Source: Flavobacteriaceae bacterium
Lineage (GTDB): Bacteria > Bacteroidota > Bacteroidia > Flavobacteriales > Flavobacteriaceae
DNA: 64,000 bases
Reading direction: 5' to 3'
NCBI GenBank assembly: GCA_016780065.1
Contig: JADHML010000005.1
Coordinates: 1-64,000 of the forward strand
The notes beneath the pieces are model-generated. The model was given only the letters and a program-made list of their open reading frames with translations. It had not been told where the DNA came from and did no database searches. Shown one piece after another: positions 1-9,010 of this stretch; positions within the stretch are counted from its first letter, which is position 1, and every line of letters begins with the position of its first letter. The position numbers and the translations under genes are program-made.

Positions 1-2356
1 CGGCTTGGTCGGCCTCACTTTGCTGCCATACACCTTCAAATAAAAAGTCAAAGTTGGCAGTGATGGGTTTGCCGATAAACAAACCACTCGCTACATCGTC
101 TACCTCACCATTTTGTCCAAGTCCCAATGAAACAATTTCATTGTGAATGGACGTAAAATTGAAGTTGGCATTCCAAGTAAATTCATCAGCAATTTTTTGT
201 GTAGTAGTTAACACAAGTTCAAAACCAGAATTTTCTGTTTCACCAATGTTGTCTGTAATGAAGCCAATTCCTTGTACAGGTGAAATTGTTCTATTCAACA
301 ACAAGTCCGTTGTATTAGTATGGAAATAGTTAACGCTTCCTGAAACACTGTTGTTCAATAATCCAAAATCCATTCCTATATTTAAAGATCTACTTGTCTC
401 CCAACTAAGCGCTGTATTCGCAAGGTTTTGTGGAAGCACACCAGGAAGTGAGGTACTACCGTCCACAAAGTTTTGCTCTTTAAACTTTGCAATAGATAAA
501 TATGGATCTAGTGCTTGGTTTCCATTCTCACCATAAGAGGCTCTTAACTTAAGAAAGTTGAGCGTATTACTTACTGGGAAAAAGGGTTCATTAGAAATAA
601 TCCATGCTCCAGCAACGGTTCCAAATTTCCCCCATTTATTATCGTTTCCAAAACCAGAATATCCGTCTCTTCTTCCTGTTAAGGTAATAAAATACTTCTC
701 ATTAAACCCATAATTGAGCCGTAGCATAGAAGAAATTAAATCGGTACGGAAAAAAGTAAATGAAGGCATAACAACTGAAGCTTGTGCAGGATTATAATAA
801 CTAGTGATATCGTTAGGGAAGCCTTGTGCTTCTAGGATGTCAGAAGTTGACTGGTCCTTTTGGTAGCTATATAATGCCGTCACACCAACAAAGTGCTTAT
901 CAAATGTGCGGTTGTAATCCAAAATATTTTCAATAACTGTAGAAGTGAATCTAGAAGTTTGCACCTCAGCCATTCCGCCAGCAGCCAAGCCAACCTGTGT
1001 ATTACGGCCAGCATAAGTACTTTGATTTACAGCACGTTCAGTTATACCTGAGTTAAGACGATAGCTTAAGCCCTGAATAAATGGCACATCAACCAATAAG
1101 TAATTATTTGTAATTAATTGTCTAGACTCGTCTGTATTTTGATAGTTAATAGGCTCTAGTGGATTGCCAATATCTGTGAATGTTGGCCAAGGAAAAATAC
1201 TTAACTCACCGTTATCCTGGTATGGATTGATAAGCGGATTCTTTCTTCCTAAATCACTGAAACTTGGGCTTAAACCGCTCATATCATCTGCTGAAAACTG
1301 TGTACGAGTTCCAACTCTAAGCCAATCGGTAACCTGAACATCCAAATTAACTCGACCAAGCGATCTTTCATAATCATCGTTGATTGCAACCCCTTTTACA
1401 TCAAGGTAGCTTCCTCCAAAGTAGTAGCTCACCGGTCCTGATGTTCCAGAAACTGATAAATTGTGTTGCTGACTTTGGCCAGTTCGAACACCTAGCTCCT
1501 GCCAATCAACAAAGTTTCCATTATCAAAATTTTCTTGCTCTGTTGTTGTAACGTTGCCTGGCTCACGTGCTTCTTTAAATGCAAAAAATTCTTGTGCATT
1601 CATGTAGTTAGGGAGTCGATCGTATTGTTGAGTAGCAAATCGACTGTCAAAAGTCACTAATGGTTTACCCTCTGTACCTTTTTTTGTGGTAATAAGAATT
1701 ACTCCATTTGCTCCTCTCGATCCATAGATTGCAGTTGCTGAAGCATCTTTTAATACTTGAAGGGACTCAATATCATTTACGTTAATGTCCCTAAGCTGAC
1801 CATTGTATGGAATGCGGTCTACAATAATTAGCGGACTATTATTAGCGAGGATAGAATTTCTCCCACGAACAATAATGGATTCTTCTGAGGCTGCACCAGC
1901 CTGATTAGTCGTAACATTAATTCCTGGAATTGCACCCTGAATAGCTTGAGTAACATTTAAATTTGGAACTTTTTCCAAACGCTGAGTAGATAAAGATGAT
2001 ACTGAACCCGTATAATCTCTTAGCTTTTGAGAACCATATCCCACAACGATTACTTCTTGGAGCACTTCCGTATCTTTCTGAAGTGAAATATTGAAAGACG
2101 TATTTTCTCCAATTAGTATGTCTGTTGAAAGGAAGCCAACATAAGAGATGGTTAGTTTTTCTGAACCTTCAGGGACTGAAAGGGAGAAAGTTCCGTCAAT
2201 ATCAGTAATACTTGTTATTCCTGATGGACTAACAATTACAGTAGCTCCAGGTAAAGGAATATTGTCATTATCCAACACCTGGCCTTTTAATATGCTAGTC
2301 TGTGCACTGACAACCAGACAAGACAAAATAAATAATGTCGTAATTAGTTTTTTCAT
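1..2356 (-). CDS. SusC/RagA-family TonB-dependent outer membrane receptor (C-terminus off the left edge)
   Basis: Outer-membrane receptor that, in this family, imports oligosaccharides or peptides with a SusD-type lipoprotein lid and TonB energy. About 785 residues are visible and the reading frame is open to the window edge. It starts at the ATG complementary to 2354-2356 with an MKKLITTLFILSCLVVSAQ signal peptide. A carboxypeptidase-regulatory-like (CNA-B-like) domain follows (about 20-100), then a TonB-box-like stretch (EVIVVGYG), the plug domain with the SusC hallmark YGSRGANGVILITTKKG, and the first part of the beta-barrel. A typical SusC has about 1000 residues, so roughly a fifth is missing. 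The SusD partner would lie to the left, outside the window. No sigma/anti-sigma pair is seen next to it. The substrate cannot be told. Confidence 0.93.
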   Translation of the reverse strand, partial: MKKLITTLFILSCLVVSAQTSILKGQVLDNDNIPLPGATVIVSPSGITSITDIDGTFSLSVPEGSEKLTISYVGFLSTDILIGENTSFNISLQKDTEVLQEVIVVGYGSQKLRDYTGSVSSLSTQRLEKVPNLNVTQAIQGAIPGINVTTNQAGAASEESIIVRGRNSILANNSPLIIVDRIPYNGQLRDINVNDIESLQVLKDASATAIYGSRGANGVILITTKKGTEGKPLVTFDSRFATQQYDRLPNYMNAQEFFAFKEAREPGNVTTTEQENFDNGNFVDWQELGVRTGQSQQHNLSVSGTSGPVSYYFGGSYLDVKGVAINDDYERSLGRVNLDVQVTDWLRVGTRTQFSADDMSGLSPSFSDLGRKNPLINPYQDNGELSIFPWPTFTDIGNPLEPINYQNTDESRQLITNNYLLVDVPFIQGLSYRLNSGITERAVNQSTYAGRNTQVGLAAGGMAEVQTSRFTSTVIENILDYNRTFDKHFVGVTALYSYQKDQSTSDILEAQGFPNDITSYYNPAQASVVMPSFTFFRTDLISSMLRLNYGFNEKYFITLTGRRDGYSGFGNDNKWGKFGTVAGAWIISNEPFFPVSNTLNFLKLRASYGENGNQALDPYLSIAKFKEQNFVDGSTSLPGVLPQNLANTALSWETSRSLNIGMDFGLLNNSVSGSVNYFHTNTTDLLLNRTISPVQGIGFITDNIGETENSGFELVLTTTQKIADEFTWNANFNFTSIHNEIVSLGLGQNGEVDDVASGLFIGKPITANFDFLFEGVWQQSEADQA

Positions 2357-2680
2357 TGTTTTAGTTATTGTGTGAGAAATTAAGTTGTTTCATATTGTAA
2401 ATTTGAAACACCAATAAAGACATATAACATTATCCTAAAGCTATCTCATTGTTAAAAATAAATTTTATTTGTGTTTGAAAATAGTTATACAAATGTTTTA
2501 AAATCTTTAAATGAAAAGTTGTGTTTATGCAACTTGTTTTTTATCAATGCCTTGTGAAAAAAATAATTTAAGATTCATTAATATTGGAGTAAAACCAATG
2601 TTTTGAACCAAGCCGGAAAACTCTTACTAAGGGTCCGTAATTTATGATAAAGGATAAGCCAATTCCTGTCTGAATAGTGA
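2357..2680. other. 324-base gene-free stretch upstream of the SusC gene
   Basis: A+T-rich spacer between the SusC start and the end of folC, both on the - strand. It should hold the SusC leader and promoter, but I find no good TTG-N20-TAnnTTTG match on the - strand. It contains a 6-bp inverted repeat, AAGTTG at 2516-2521 and CAACTT at 2530-2535, flanked by short T or A runs. This could be a weak terminator for the genes to its right, or nothing. No short gene is convincing here. Confidence 0.5.
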
Positions 2681-3640
2681 TTATGGCAAAATTTCAGCCA
2701 CTACAAACAAACTTCCACCCACAAAAATCAAATCGTTTCTAGAAGCTGCTGTTTTGGCTGCCTCAAAAGCCTTTTGTACACTATCGTGTGTACTAAAACT
2801 GAAGTCATTCTTAATAAATTCAACTGCCAGTTCAGACGTATTCATTGCTCTAGGAACATTTGCGGTACATAAATAGTAATGCGCTTTTTTGGGAAGGAAT
2901 GTTGTTATTTCACTTACTTTTTTATCAGAAACTACTCCAAAAATAATATGCAATTTATCAGATTGTTCCTTTTTTAATTGTGCAAAAACGGCTTGCAATC
3001 CTGCTGGATTATGCGCCACATCAGCTATAATTTTGGGCTGATTATCGAGTATTTCCCATCTCCCACGCAAACCTGTGTTTTTGACAACCCGTTGTAGTCC
3101 ATCTATTATGTGTAGCTTAGAAACTGAAAACTGTGATAGCACATGCAATAGTGAAATCACCCCGGTGATATTTTGTTTTTGATAATCACCCAATAAATCG
3201 GTGGTAAATTGACGCTGGGAAGCCAAGTGTAAGGATGCGTTTTTCTCTTGCGCTATTGCTTCAAAAACGGGAAAGGTTTCAGCATCGAGCTCCACCACAC
3301 CCACAGTCGTTCTGGGTTTGATGATTCCTGCCTTTTCTGCCGCTATTTCAGCTCGGGTAGTCCCTAAAAACTGCTGGTGATCTAAACTGATATTGGTAAT
3401 CAAGCAAGCTTCTGGGGAAATCACATTGGTAGCGTCCAATCGTCCACCCAAACCAACTTCAATTACCGCTACATCAACCTGTTGAGAAGCGAAATAATCA
3501 AAGGCAAGTGCTACTGTCATTTCGAAAAACGAAAAAGCTTCGGCTTCAAAAAATGACTTGTTGTTTTGCACAAAAGAAACAATAAATTCCTCAGCTACTG
3601 GCGTACCATTTATTCGGATGCGCTCTCTAAAGTCTTTCAA
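2681..3640 (-). pseudogene. folC: 5'-truncated folylpolyglutamate/dihydrofolate synthase (folC remnant)
   Basis: FolC adds glutamate to dihydropteroate and folates in the cytoplasm, using ATP. The 319 visible residues begin inside the family motif SPHLKDFRERIRING: I see LPHLKDFRERIRING, with an in-frame TAG (complement of 3650-3652) only three codons upstream of the Leu (TTG) codon. The preceding 80-90 residues, with the P-loop (GTNGKGS in the family), are absent, and the tmRNA gene lies there instead. The rest is well kept: IEVGLGGRLDATNVI, ITNISLDHQQFLG, EKAGIIK, ADVAHNPAG and the C-terminal GGSLFVVAEIL. The first in-frame ATG is about 40 codons further in. Without a P-loop this cannot be a normal FolC, so I call it a remnant. 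A full copy presumably exists elsewhere, or this is an assembly join. Confidence 0.8.
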
Positions 3641-3696
3641 ATGTGGAAGCTAGGGGAGTAAAATCGAACTATTTCGGTCAAGACTTAACCATTTTA

Positions 3697-3743
3697 CTAA
3701 AAAGTTATTTCCAAGAATAAATTATTATTCCCGGAAATAATTT
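3697..3743 (-). terminator. Probable ssrA terminator
   Basis: On the - strand, immediately after the tmRNA 3' end, an 11-bp inverted repeat (3733-3743 with 3702-3712, one G-U pair) encloses a 20-base A+T-rich loop and is followed by a T-rich tract. The position fits termination of ssrA. The stem is A+T-rich, so strength is uncertain. Confidence 0.5.
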
Positions 3744-3744
3744 G

Positions 3745-4141
3745 TGGAGTCGGAGGGAATCGAACCCTCGTCCAAACAAGTGAAGGAACAGCTTTCTACA
3801 AGTTTAGTTCTCGTTTGGTTTTCGAATATAGACTGACCGAAAACCGCCTATCTACACCTTATCTTCTTTATTTTAAAACCCAGCCGAAGCATCCGGATTT
3901 CTATGTTGACTTTGATGGTGCCTTGAAGTGTGATGCCGTCAACAAGGGCCTCACCAAGACATCTCGCCTTCCCGCCTAGCGGGACTAGGGCCTGGACTTA
4001 CTATAATTCAGTCGATTAGGCTGCAAGAGCGTAGTTATTCTCGCCATTTAAAATGGTGGTACTATGAGATTTACGAGCTGTAGTCCAGCGCTCGACTTGC
4101 TTACCGTTTCATCAGGCTTGCTGTCAAAACCAGTCGACCCC
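3745..4141 (-). ncRNA. ssrA: Transfer-messenger RNA (tmRNA)
   Basis: tmRNA rescues stalled ribosomes and tags the unfinished peptide for proteolysis. The 5' end on the - strand reads GGGGTCGACTGG and the 3' end contains the T-arm GGGTTCGATTCCC followed by CGACTCC-A. These ends pair over seven positions (one G-U) to make the alanine-tRNA-like acceptor stem. The tag reading frame lies at 4016-4045 on the - strand and encodes GENNYALAA followed by TAA, with GGC (Gly) as the likely resume codon. The tag resembles other Bacteroidota tags and ends in the LAA degron. The terminal CCA is not encoded (bases after the discriminator read CAA). Length about 397 nt. The 3' side abuts the truncated folC. 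Confidence 0.96.
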
Positions 4142-4177
4142 GATGTGTTTCAATGAACCATTTCCCAAAGTGGGATG

Positions 4178-4185
4178 CAAAGTTA
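4178..4185 (-). promoter_or_regulatory. Possible ssrA promoter -7 box
   Basis: TAACTTTG on the - strand fits the Bacteroidota -7 consensus TAnnTTTG. It sits about 37 bases upstream of the mature tmRNA 5' end, which would leave a short leader for RNase P to remove. No TTG was found at the expected -33 position. Confidence 0.35.
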
Positions 4186-4210
4186 GGTATTTTTAAGATG
4201 AATCTGTGGG

Positions 4211-5023
4211 CTACAAAGAAGCCATCGCTTCCTTGAGTCGAGACAAACGTGTGAGTAATCCCTCGGCCAGTTCGAGAGGGAGCATATTTGCACCGTCACT
4301 TTTAGCATTTTTAGGATCAAAATGGGTTTCCATAAATAGGCCATCCACACCGGCAGCAATTCCTGCGCGAGCCATGGTTTCAATAAGTTCAGGTCTACCT
4401 CCTGTCACACCACTCGATTGGTTGGGTTGTTGCAAGGAGTGGGTCACATCTAGAATGGTGGGGCCAAATTGCCTCATGGTTGGAATACTTCTAAAATCAA
4501 CCACCATGTCCTGATATCCAAACATGGTCCCTCTGTCGGTGAGCCAAGCATGAGGGTTTCCAGCATCGTGCACTTTTCGAACGGCATGTTGCATGCTTTC
4601 CGGACTCATAAATTGTCCTTTTTTAAGATTTACCACTTTGCCAGTCTCAGCTGCTGCAACGACTAGGTCTGTCTGTCGCACCAAAAAAGCAGGAATCTGT
4701 AAAACATCAACATATTCGGCTGCTCTAGCAGCGTCTTCTGTTTGATGGATGTCTGTAACCGTTGGAACGCCATGGATTTGATTTACTTTCTGTAGAATCT
4801 TCAAGGCTTTTTCATCTCCAATCCCTGTAAAACTATCTATGCGACTTCGGTTTGCTTTTTTAAAACTTCCCTTAAAAACCAAAGGAATTTCAAGTTTGTC
4901 GCAAATAGTTGAGAGTTGTTCTGCGATACGCAGGGCCATTTCTTCTCCTTCTATGGCACAAGGTCCAGCCAGTAGAAAAAAACGATTAGATGGGGTATTG
5001 ACAAACTCCTGGACATTCTTCAT
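4211..5023 (-). CDS. kdsA: 3-deoxy-8-phosphooctulonate synthase (KDO-8-P synthase)
   Basis: Condenses phosphoenolpyruvate and arabinose-5-phosphate to KDO-8-phosphate, the precursor of the lipopolysaccharide inner core sugar KDO. 270 residues from the ATG at 5021-5023 (MKNVQEF); an upstream in-frame TTG would add five residues and is less likely. Family motifs in order: LLAGPCAIEGEEMALRIA, FKGSFKKANRSR, TDIHQTEDA, KKGQFMSPESM, LTDRGTMFGY, DVTHSLQQPN, METHFDPKNAKSDG. The Cys in AGPC together with the later His, Glu and Asp matches the metal-dependent class (Aquifex type) rather than the metal-free E. coli type; this class call is inferred from motif comparison. Divergent from typA. Confidence 0.95.
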   Translation of the reverse strand: MKNVQEFVNTPSNRFFLLAGPCAIEGEEMALRIAEQLSTICDKLEIPLVFKGSFKKANRSRIDSFTGIGDEKALKILQKVNQIHGVPTVTDIHQTEDAARAAEYVDVLQIPAFLVRQTDLVVAAAETGKVVNLKKGQFMSPESMQHAVRKVHDAGNPHAWLTDRGTMFGYQDMVVDFRSIPTMRQFGPTILDVTHSLQQPNQSSGVTGGRPELIETMARAGIAAGVDGLFMETHFDPKNAKSDGANMLPLELAEGLLTRLSRLKEAMASL

Positions 5024-5077
5024 GCTGTAAAAATACAATATATAGTCGTTGAGGGGTAAAAGATTTTAAAATTAGGG

Positions 5078-5085
5078 TACATTTG
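5078..5085 (+). promoter_or_regulatory. Possible typA promoter -7 box
   Basis: TACATTTG matches TAnnTTTG and lies 17 bases before the typA ATG. This gives a very short leader. No TTG is found 20 bases upstream. Confidence 0.4.
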
Positions 5086-5102
5086 CAGCCTTGAATAAAG
5101 CT

Positions 5103-6908
5103 ATGGAAAACCTGAAAAACATCGCCATTATCGCTCACGTTGATCATGGAAAGACCACACTGGTTGATAAGATTTTACACCACTGTCAGTTGTTTCGAGA
5201 CAACCAAGAAACAGGAGAATTGATTTTAGATAACAACGATTTGGAGAGAGAGCGTGGCATCACGATTTTATCCAAAAACGTTTCTGTTCAATACAAATCC
5301 ACTAAAATCAACATCATCGACACGCCTGGTCACGCTGATTTTGGAGGAGAGGTAGAACGTGTGCTTAACATGGCAGATGGTGTGTTGTTATTAGTAGATG
5401 CTTTTGAAGGGCCTATGCCGCAAACTCGTTTTGTATTGCAAAAAGCCTTGAATTTAGGACTAAAGCCCATCGTTGTCATTAATAAAGTAGACAAAGAAAA
5501 CTGTACTCCTGATGAGGTGCATGAAGCTGTTTTTGACTTAATGTTTGAGCTGGGCGCTGAGGAGTGGCAATTGGATTTCCCAGTGCTTTATGGGTCTGCT
5601 AAAAACAATTGGATGGGTCTGGATTGGAAAAATCCTACAAATACCATTGAGCCATTGCTGGATGCTGTTGTAACACATATTCCATCACCAAAGACTGAAG
5701 AGGGTAGTCTGCAGATGCTTATCACTTCTTTAGATTTTTCATCATATACAGGTCGCATTGCCATTGGAAGGTTGCAGCGAGGCACATTAAAGGCCAATAT
5801 GCCGATTAGCCTTTGCAAGCGAGACGGATCTGTAGCAAAAGTACGTACCAAAGAATTGTTTGTTTTTGATGGTTTAGGTCGAAAAAAAGTAGAAGAAGTT
5901 TATCCAGGAGATTTGTGTGCTGTTACAGGTCTCGAAGGTTTTGAAATTGGAGACAGTTTGGCCGATTTAGAGCATCCTGAAGCTTTGCCATCCATAGCCA
6001 TAGACGAGCCGACGATGAGCATGTTGTTCACGATCAACGACTCGCCTTTTTTTGGAAAAGATGGCAAGTTTGTGACCTCACGACACATTAAGGAACGTTT
6101 AGAAAAAGAATTAGAACGCAACTTGGCCATGCGCCTTGAGACAACAGGTTCTGCGGACAAGTTTATTGTGTACGGAAGAGGCGTATTGCATTTATCTGTA
6201 CTCATTGAAACCATGCGTCGAGAAGGTTATGAATTGCAAATTGGTCAGCCGCAGGTCATTGTTAAAGAAGTTGACGGTGTCAAGTGCGAGCCTGTAGAAG
6301 AACTAACGATAGATCTTCCCGAGGAAGTTTCAGGTAAAGCTGTAGAGATGGTCAGCCTCCGTAAGGGAGAGATGACAGCCATAGAGCCGCGAGGTTCTCG
6401 AATGATCTGTTCTTTTTTAATTCCATCAAGAGGTATTATTGGGTTGAGAAATCAACTCCTCACAGCCACTGCTGGAGAGGCAATCATGAACCACCGATTT
6501 GTTTCTTATGAACCCCTTAAAGGAGATATTCCAGAACGCAACAATGGTTCGCTCATTTCTATGGAAAACGGTATAGCTATTCCATATTCTTTAGACAAAC
6601 TTCAGGAGAGAGGCAAGTTTTTTATTCATCCAGGGGACGACATTTACACAGGTCAGGTGATCGGGGAGAATTCACGTGGTGATGATATGGTTGTCAATGT
6701 GACCAAAACAAAAAAGTTGTCCAATGTCCGTGCTGCTGGCTCTGATGATAAGGTAAAACTGGCACCCCCCATTCAGTTTACGCTAGAAGAAGCTTTAGAG
6801 TACATTCAAAAAGATGAGTATGTGGAGGTCACACCAGCCTCGTTGCGGTTGCGTAAAATATACCTAGACGAAAACGAGCGCAAACGCCGCGGCAAGCAAG
6901 TCGGGTAA
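5103..6908 (+). CDS. typA: GTP-binding protein TypA/BipA
   Basis: Translational GTPase of the EF-G family that binds the ribosome and helps 50S assembly and stress or cold adaptation. 601 residues from the ATG at 5103 ([19 protein letters not shown]); an in-frame TTG at 5091 is less likely. G motifs are intact: G1 AHVDHGKTT, switch [10 protein letters not shown]3 [12 protein letters not shown]4 NKVD. The beta-barrel domain 2, the EF-G-like domains ([20 protein letters not shown]) and the TypA-specific C-terminal domain ([28 protein letters not shown]) follow. Full family length. It closes 31 bases before the glycan locus begins. Confidence 0.97.
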   Translation: MENLKNIAIIAHVDHGKTTLVDKILHHCQLFRDNQETGELILDNNDLERERGITILSKNVSVQYKSTKINIIDTPGHADFGGEVERVLNMADGVLLLVDAFEGPMPQTRFVLQKALNLGLKPIVVINKVDKENCTPDEVHEAVFDLMFELGAEEWQLDFPVLYGSAKNNWMGLDWKNPTNTIEPLLDAVVTHIPSPKTEEGSLQMLITSLDFSSYTGRIAIGRLQRGTLKANMPISLCKRDGSVAKVRTKELFVFDGLGRKKVEEVYPGDLCAVTGLEGFEIGDSLADLEHPEALPSIAIDEPTMSMLFTINDSPFFGKDGKFVTSRHIKERLEKELERNLAMRLETTGSADKFIVYGRGVLHLSVLIETMRREGYELQIGQPQVIVKEVDGVKCEPVEELTIDLPEEVSGKAVEMVSLRKGEMTAIEPRGSRMICSFLIPSRGIIGLRNQLLTATAGEAIMNHRFVSYEPLKGDIPERNNGSLISMENGIAIPYSLDKLQERGKFFIHPGDDIYTGQVIGENSRGDDMVVNVTKTKKLSNVRAAGSDDKVKLAPPIQFTLEEALEYIQKDEYVEVTPASLRLRKIYLDENERKRRGKQVG

Positions 6909-6939
6909 TTTATTTGCTATGTTTGCGTTTTAGTATTGA

Positions 6940-7908
6940 ATGAAGAAACTTCACGTTCAGCGGTATAGCGCATCAAACAAACAAACATGGGACACTTTTG
7001 TTTCCGATGTAGAAGCGCACAGTATTCTTTTTTACCGCGATTTTATGGAGTACCATAGTGATCGTTTTCAAGACTACTCACTTTTGGTTTTTCAAGAAAA
7101 AAAACTAATTGCGATATTCCCAGCAAACATTGATGGTGAAGGGATTGTGCATTCGCATCAAGGCTTGAGTTATGGGGGGTTATTGTTTAAGCCTTTTACT
7201 TCTTTAGCGCTTCGATTGGAGGCATATATTTTCACATTAAAATTTTTAGAAGAAAAGCATGTTTCCGATCTTTTTGTGAAGGAAATTCCGCAATGTTACT
7301 CCAATGACAGCTCAAATAGATTGATTTTTCAATGGCTTAACGGAACTTGCATCCGAACAGATATTTACTCATACTTACCAAAAGCCTTTTACCAAAAGCC
7401 AAATCGAAATAGACTTCGATATTTGGAGAAAGTAAGGGACTTAAATATTGTAGTGAAACCCATGGAATCGTATTCAGAATTTTGGGAACACGTATTGATT
7501 CCAAACCTCAAACAACGATTTGAGGTAAACCCAGTACACACAGTTGATGAAATAGAAGGTTTGGCTAATCAGTTTAACAAACAAATTCGTCTTTATGGTG
7601 CCCATCAAAGCGATTCAATTCGCGCAGGTGTTGTGCTTTTTATACACCGAGATGTGGTGCACGCTCAATATAGTGCCGGAGATGAAGGAAGGTCGGATGG
7701 ATCATTAGACTATTTGATTGATTTTGTTATTAAAAAATATAACTCTGCCAAAATATTTAGTTTTGGAACGTCCTCGGAAGATCAAGGCAAACAAGTAAAT
7801 GGTGGATTATTGTATTGGAAGGAAAGTTTTAGGTCGGTACATGATGTACAGCACTTTTTTAACATCAAAACGGCAAACCACACCGCATTAATAAATCGAT
7901 TACGATGA
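6940..7908 (+). CDS. FemAB/GNAT-like acyltransferase in a glycan cluster
   Basis: 322 residues, soluble. Its pattern matches the GNAT/FemAB-like group (Acetyltransf_6 type): a split N-terminal half with SILFYRDFMEYHSDRFQDYS and HQGLSYGGLLF, and a C-terminal half with LYGAHQSDSIRAGVVLFIH, HAQYSAGDEGRSDGSLDYL and FSFGTSSEDQGKQVNGGLL. Such proteins are common in O-antigen and capsule clusters. Its stop overlaps the next start (ATGA at 7905-7908), implying translational coupling to the sugar aminotransferase. By context it may acylate the amino sugar made by its neighbours; this is inference. A TATGTTTG box at 6918-6925 may be its -7 element. Confidence 0.72.
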   Translation: MKKLHVQRYSASNKQTWDTFVSDVEAHSILFYRDFMEYHSDRFQDYSLLVFQEKKLIAIFPANIDGEGIVHSHQGLSYGGLLFKPFTSLALRLEAYIFTLKFLEEKHVSDLFVKEIPQCYSNDSSNRLIFQWLNGTCIRTDIYSYLPKAFYQKPNRNRLRYLEKVRDLNIVVKPMESYSEFWEHVLIPNLKQRFEVNPVHTVDEIEGLANQFNKQIRLYGAHQSDSIRAGVVLFIHRDVVHAQYSAGDEGRSDGSLDYLIDFVIKKYNSAKIFSFGTSSEDQGKQVNGGLLYWKESFRSVHDVQHFFNIKTANHTALINRLR

Positions 7909-9005
7909 TCCCGTTCTTTAATATAAAAGCCGAAAACGCACCCTACGCAAAAAAGTTCACAGAAGAGCTCTCGCTTTTTTTGGAAAGTGGTCAGTATATT
8001 TTAGGCGATGCAGTAACAAACTTTGAACGTCAATTTGCTGCTTTTTGTGGCACAGATTATTGTGTTGGAACGAGTAATGGACTAGACGCATTACGACTCA
8101 TTTTTGAAGGATATAAATCATTAGGATTGATTGCAGAAGGAGACGAGGTGCTGGTTGCAGCACACACCTACATTGCCTCTGTTTTGGCGGTAGTTCAAGC
8201 AAACTTAACGCCTGTGTTCGTAGAGCCAGAAGACGGATCTTTTGGAATGGATATTAATGAAGCTCAGCGCTTGACATCTTCTAAAGTAAAGGCTTGTCTA
8301 GTGGTACACCTCTATGGTGAACTAGTCGATGTAGAAGCATTTCAAAATTTTGCACAGCAACATAATTTGCTATTAATTGAAGACGCCGCACAGGCACATG
8401 GAGCTGTCAATCAAAAAGGCATTAAAGCTGGAGCTTTAGGCGATGCCGCTGCCTTTAGTTTTTATCCAACAAAAAATATTGGCGCATTGGGGGATGCAGG
8501 TGCAGTGACGACTCATGATCATAATTTAGAACGAATTATTCGTCAACTCCAGAATTATGGTTCAACAAAGAAAAATCAACACGATTTATTAGGGTTTAAT
8601 ATGCGTTTAGACTCGCTTCAGGCACGTTTTTTATCATCCAAACTTGAAGTCTATCCAAATCAATTAAAGCGACGTCAGGAAATTGCAAAACGCTATTTAA
8701 ATGAGGTAAATAATCCTAAACTTTCCTTACCTAAGTACCTAGGTGACGGAAGTCATGTTTTTCATTTGTTTGTTGTTCGAGTAAAAGACCGAAAACAATT
8801 TACCAATTTTTTAACACGTCATAATATTGGCAGTTTAATTCACTATCCAATTCCTCCTCACAAACAAAAATCTCTTAAAGATTTCAATAATCTTTCGCTG
8901 CCTATCACAGAACTATATCACAAAGAAGTGGTTAGTATTCCATTGTACCCAAGCTTAGCAGATGAAAAAATTACTTCCATCATAGAAATATTAAATACGT
9001 ACTAG
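7905..9005 (+). CDS. DegT/DnrJ/EryC1-family sugar aminotransferase (FdtB/QdtB-like)
   Basis: PLP-dependent aminotransferase acting on nucleotide-linked keto sugars. 366 residues, the usual family length. Visible motifs: ILGDAVTNFERQFAAFCG, YCVGTSNGLDALRL, LLIEDAAQAHGA (PLP-binding Asp) and FSFYPTKNIGALGDAGAV, which holds the catalytic Lys. With the 3,4-ketoisomerase two genes downstream, the likely reaction is amination at C3 of a dTDP-3-keto-6-deoxyhexose, giving dTDP-Fuc3N or dTDP-Qui3N. Which epimer is made cannot be read from the sequence. ATGA overlap with the preceding gene. Confidence 0.88.
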   Translation: MIPFFNIKAENAPYAKKFTEELSLFLESGQYILGDAVTNFERQFAAFCGTDYCVGTSNGLDALRLIFEGYKSLGLIAEGDEVLVAAHTYIASVLAVVQANLTPVFVEPEDGSFGMDINEAQRLTSSKVKACLVVHLYGELVDVEAFQNFAQQHNLLLIEDAAQAHGAVNQKGIKAGALGDAAAFSFYPTKNIGALGDAGAVTTHDHNLERIIRQLQNYGSTKKNQHDLLGFNMRLDSLQARFLSSKLEVYPNQLKRRQEIAKRYLNEVNNPKLSLPKYLGDGSHVFHLFVVRVKDRKQFTNFLTRHNIGSLIHYPIPPHKQKSLKDFNNLSLPITELYHKEVVSIPLYPSLADEKITSIIEILNTY

Positions 9006-9010
9006 AAATT

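Noticed and set aside
3745-3775. A repeat of the ssrA 3' end acting as an attachment site (shared GGTTCGATTCCC with tRNA-Glu at 29949)
   Set aside because: The match is the universal T-arm of tRNA-like molecules. No further copy or integrase is seen in the window.
4206-4514. A 102-codon + strand frame inside kdsA
   Set aside because: Antisense to conserved kdsA motifs; no independent support.
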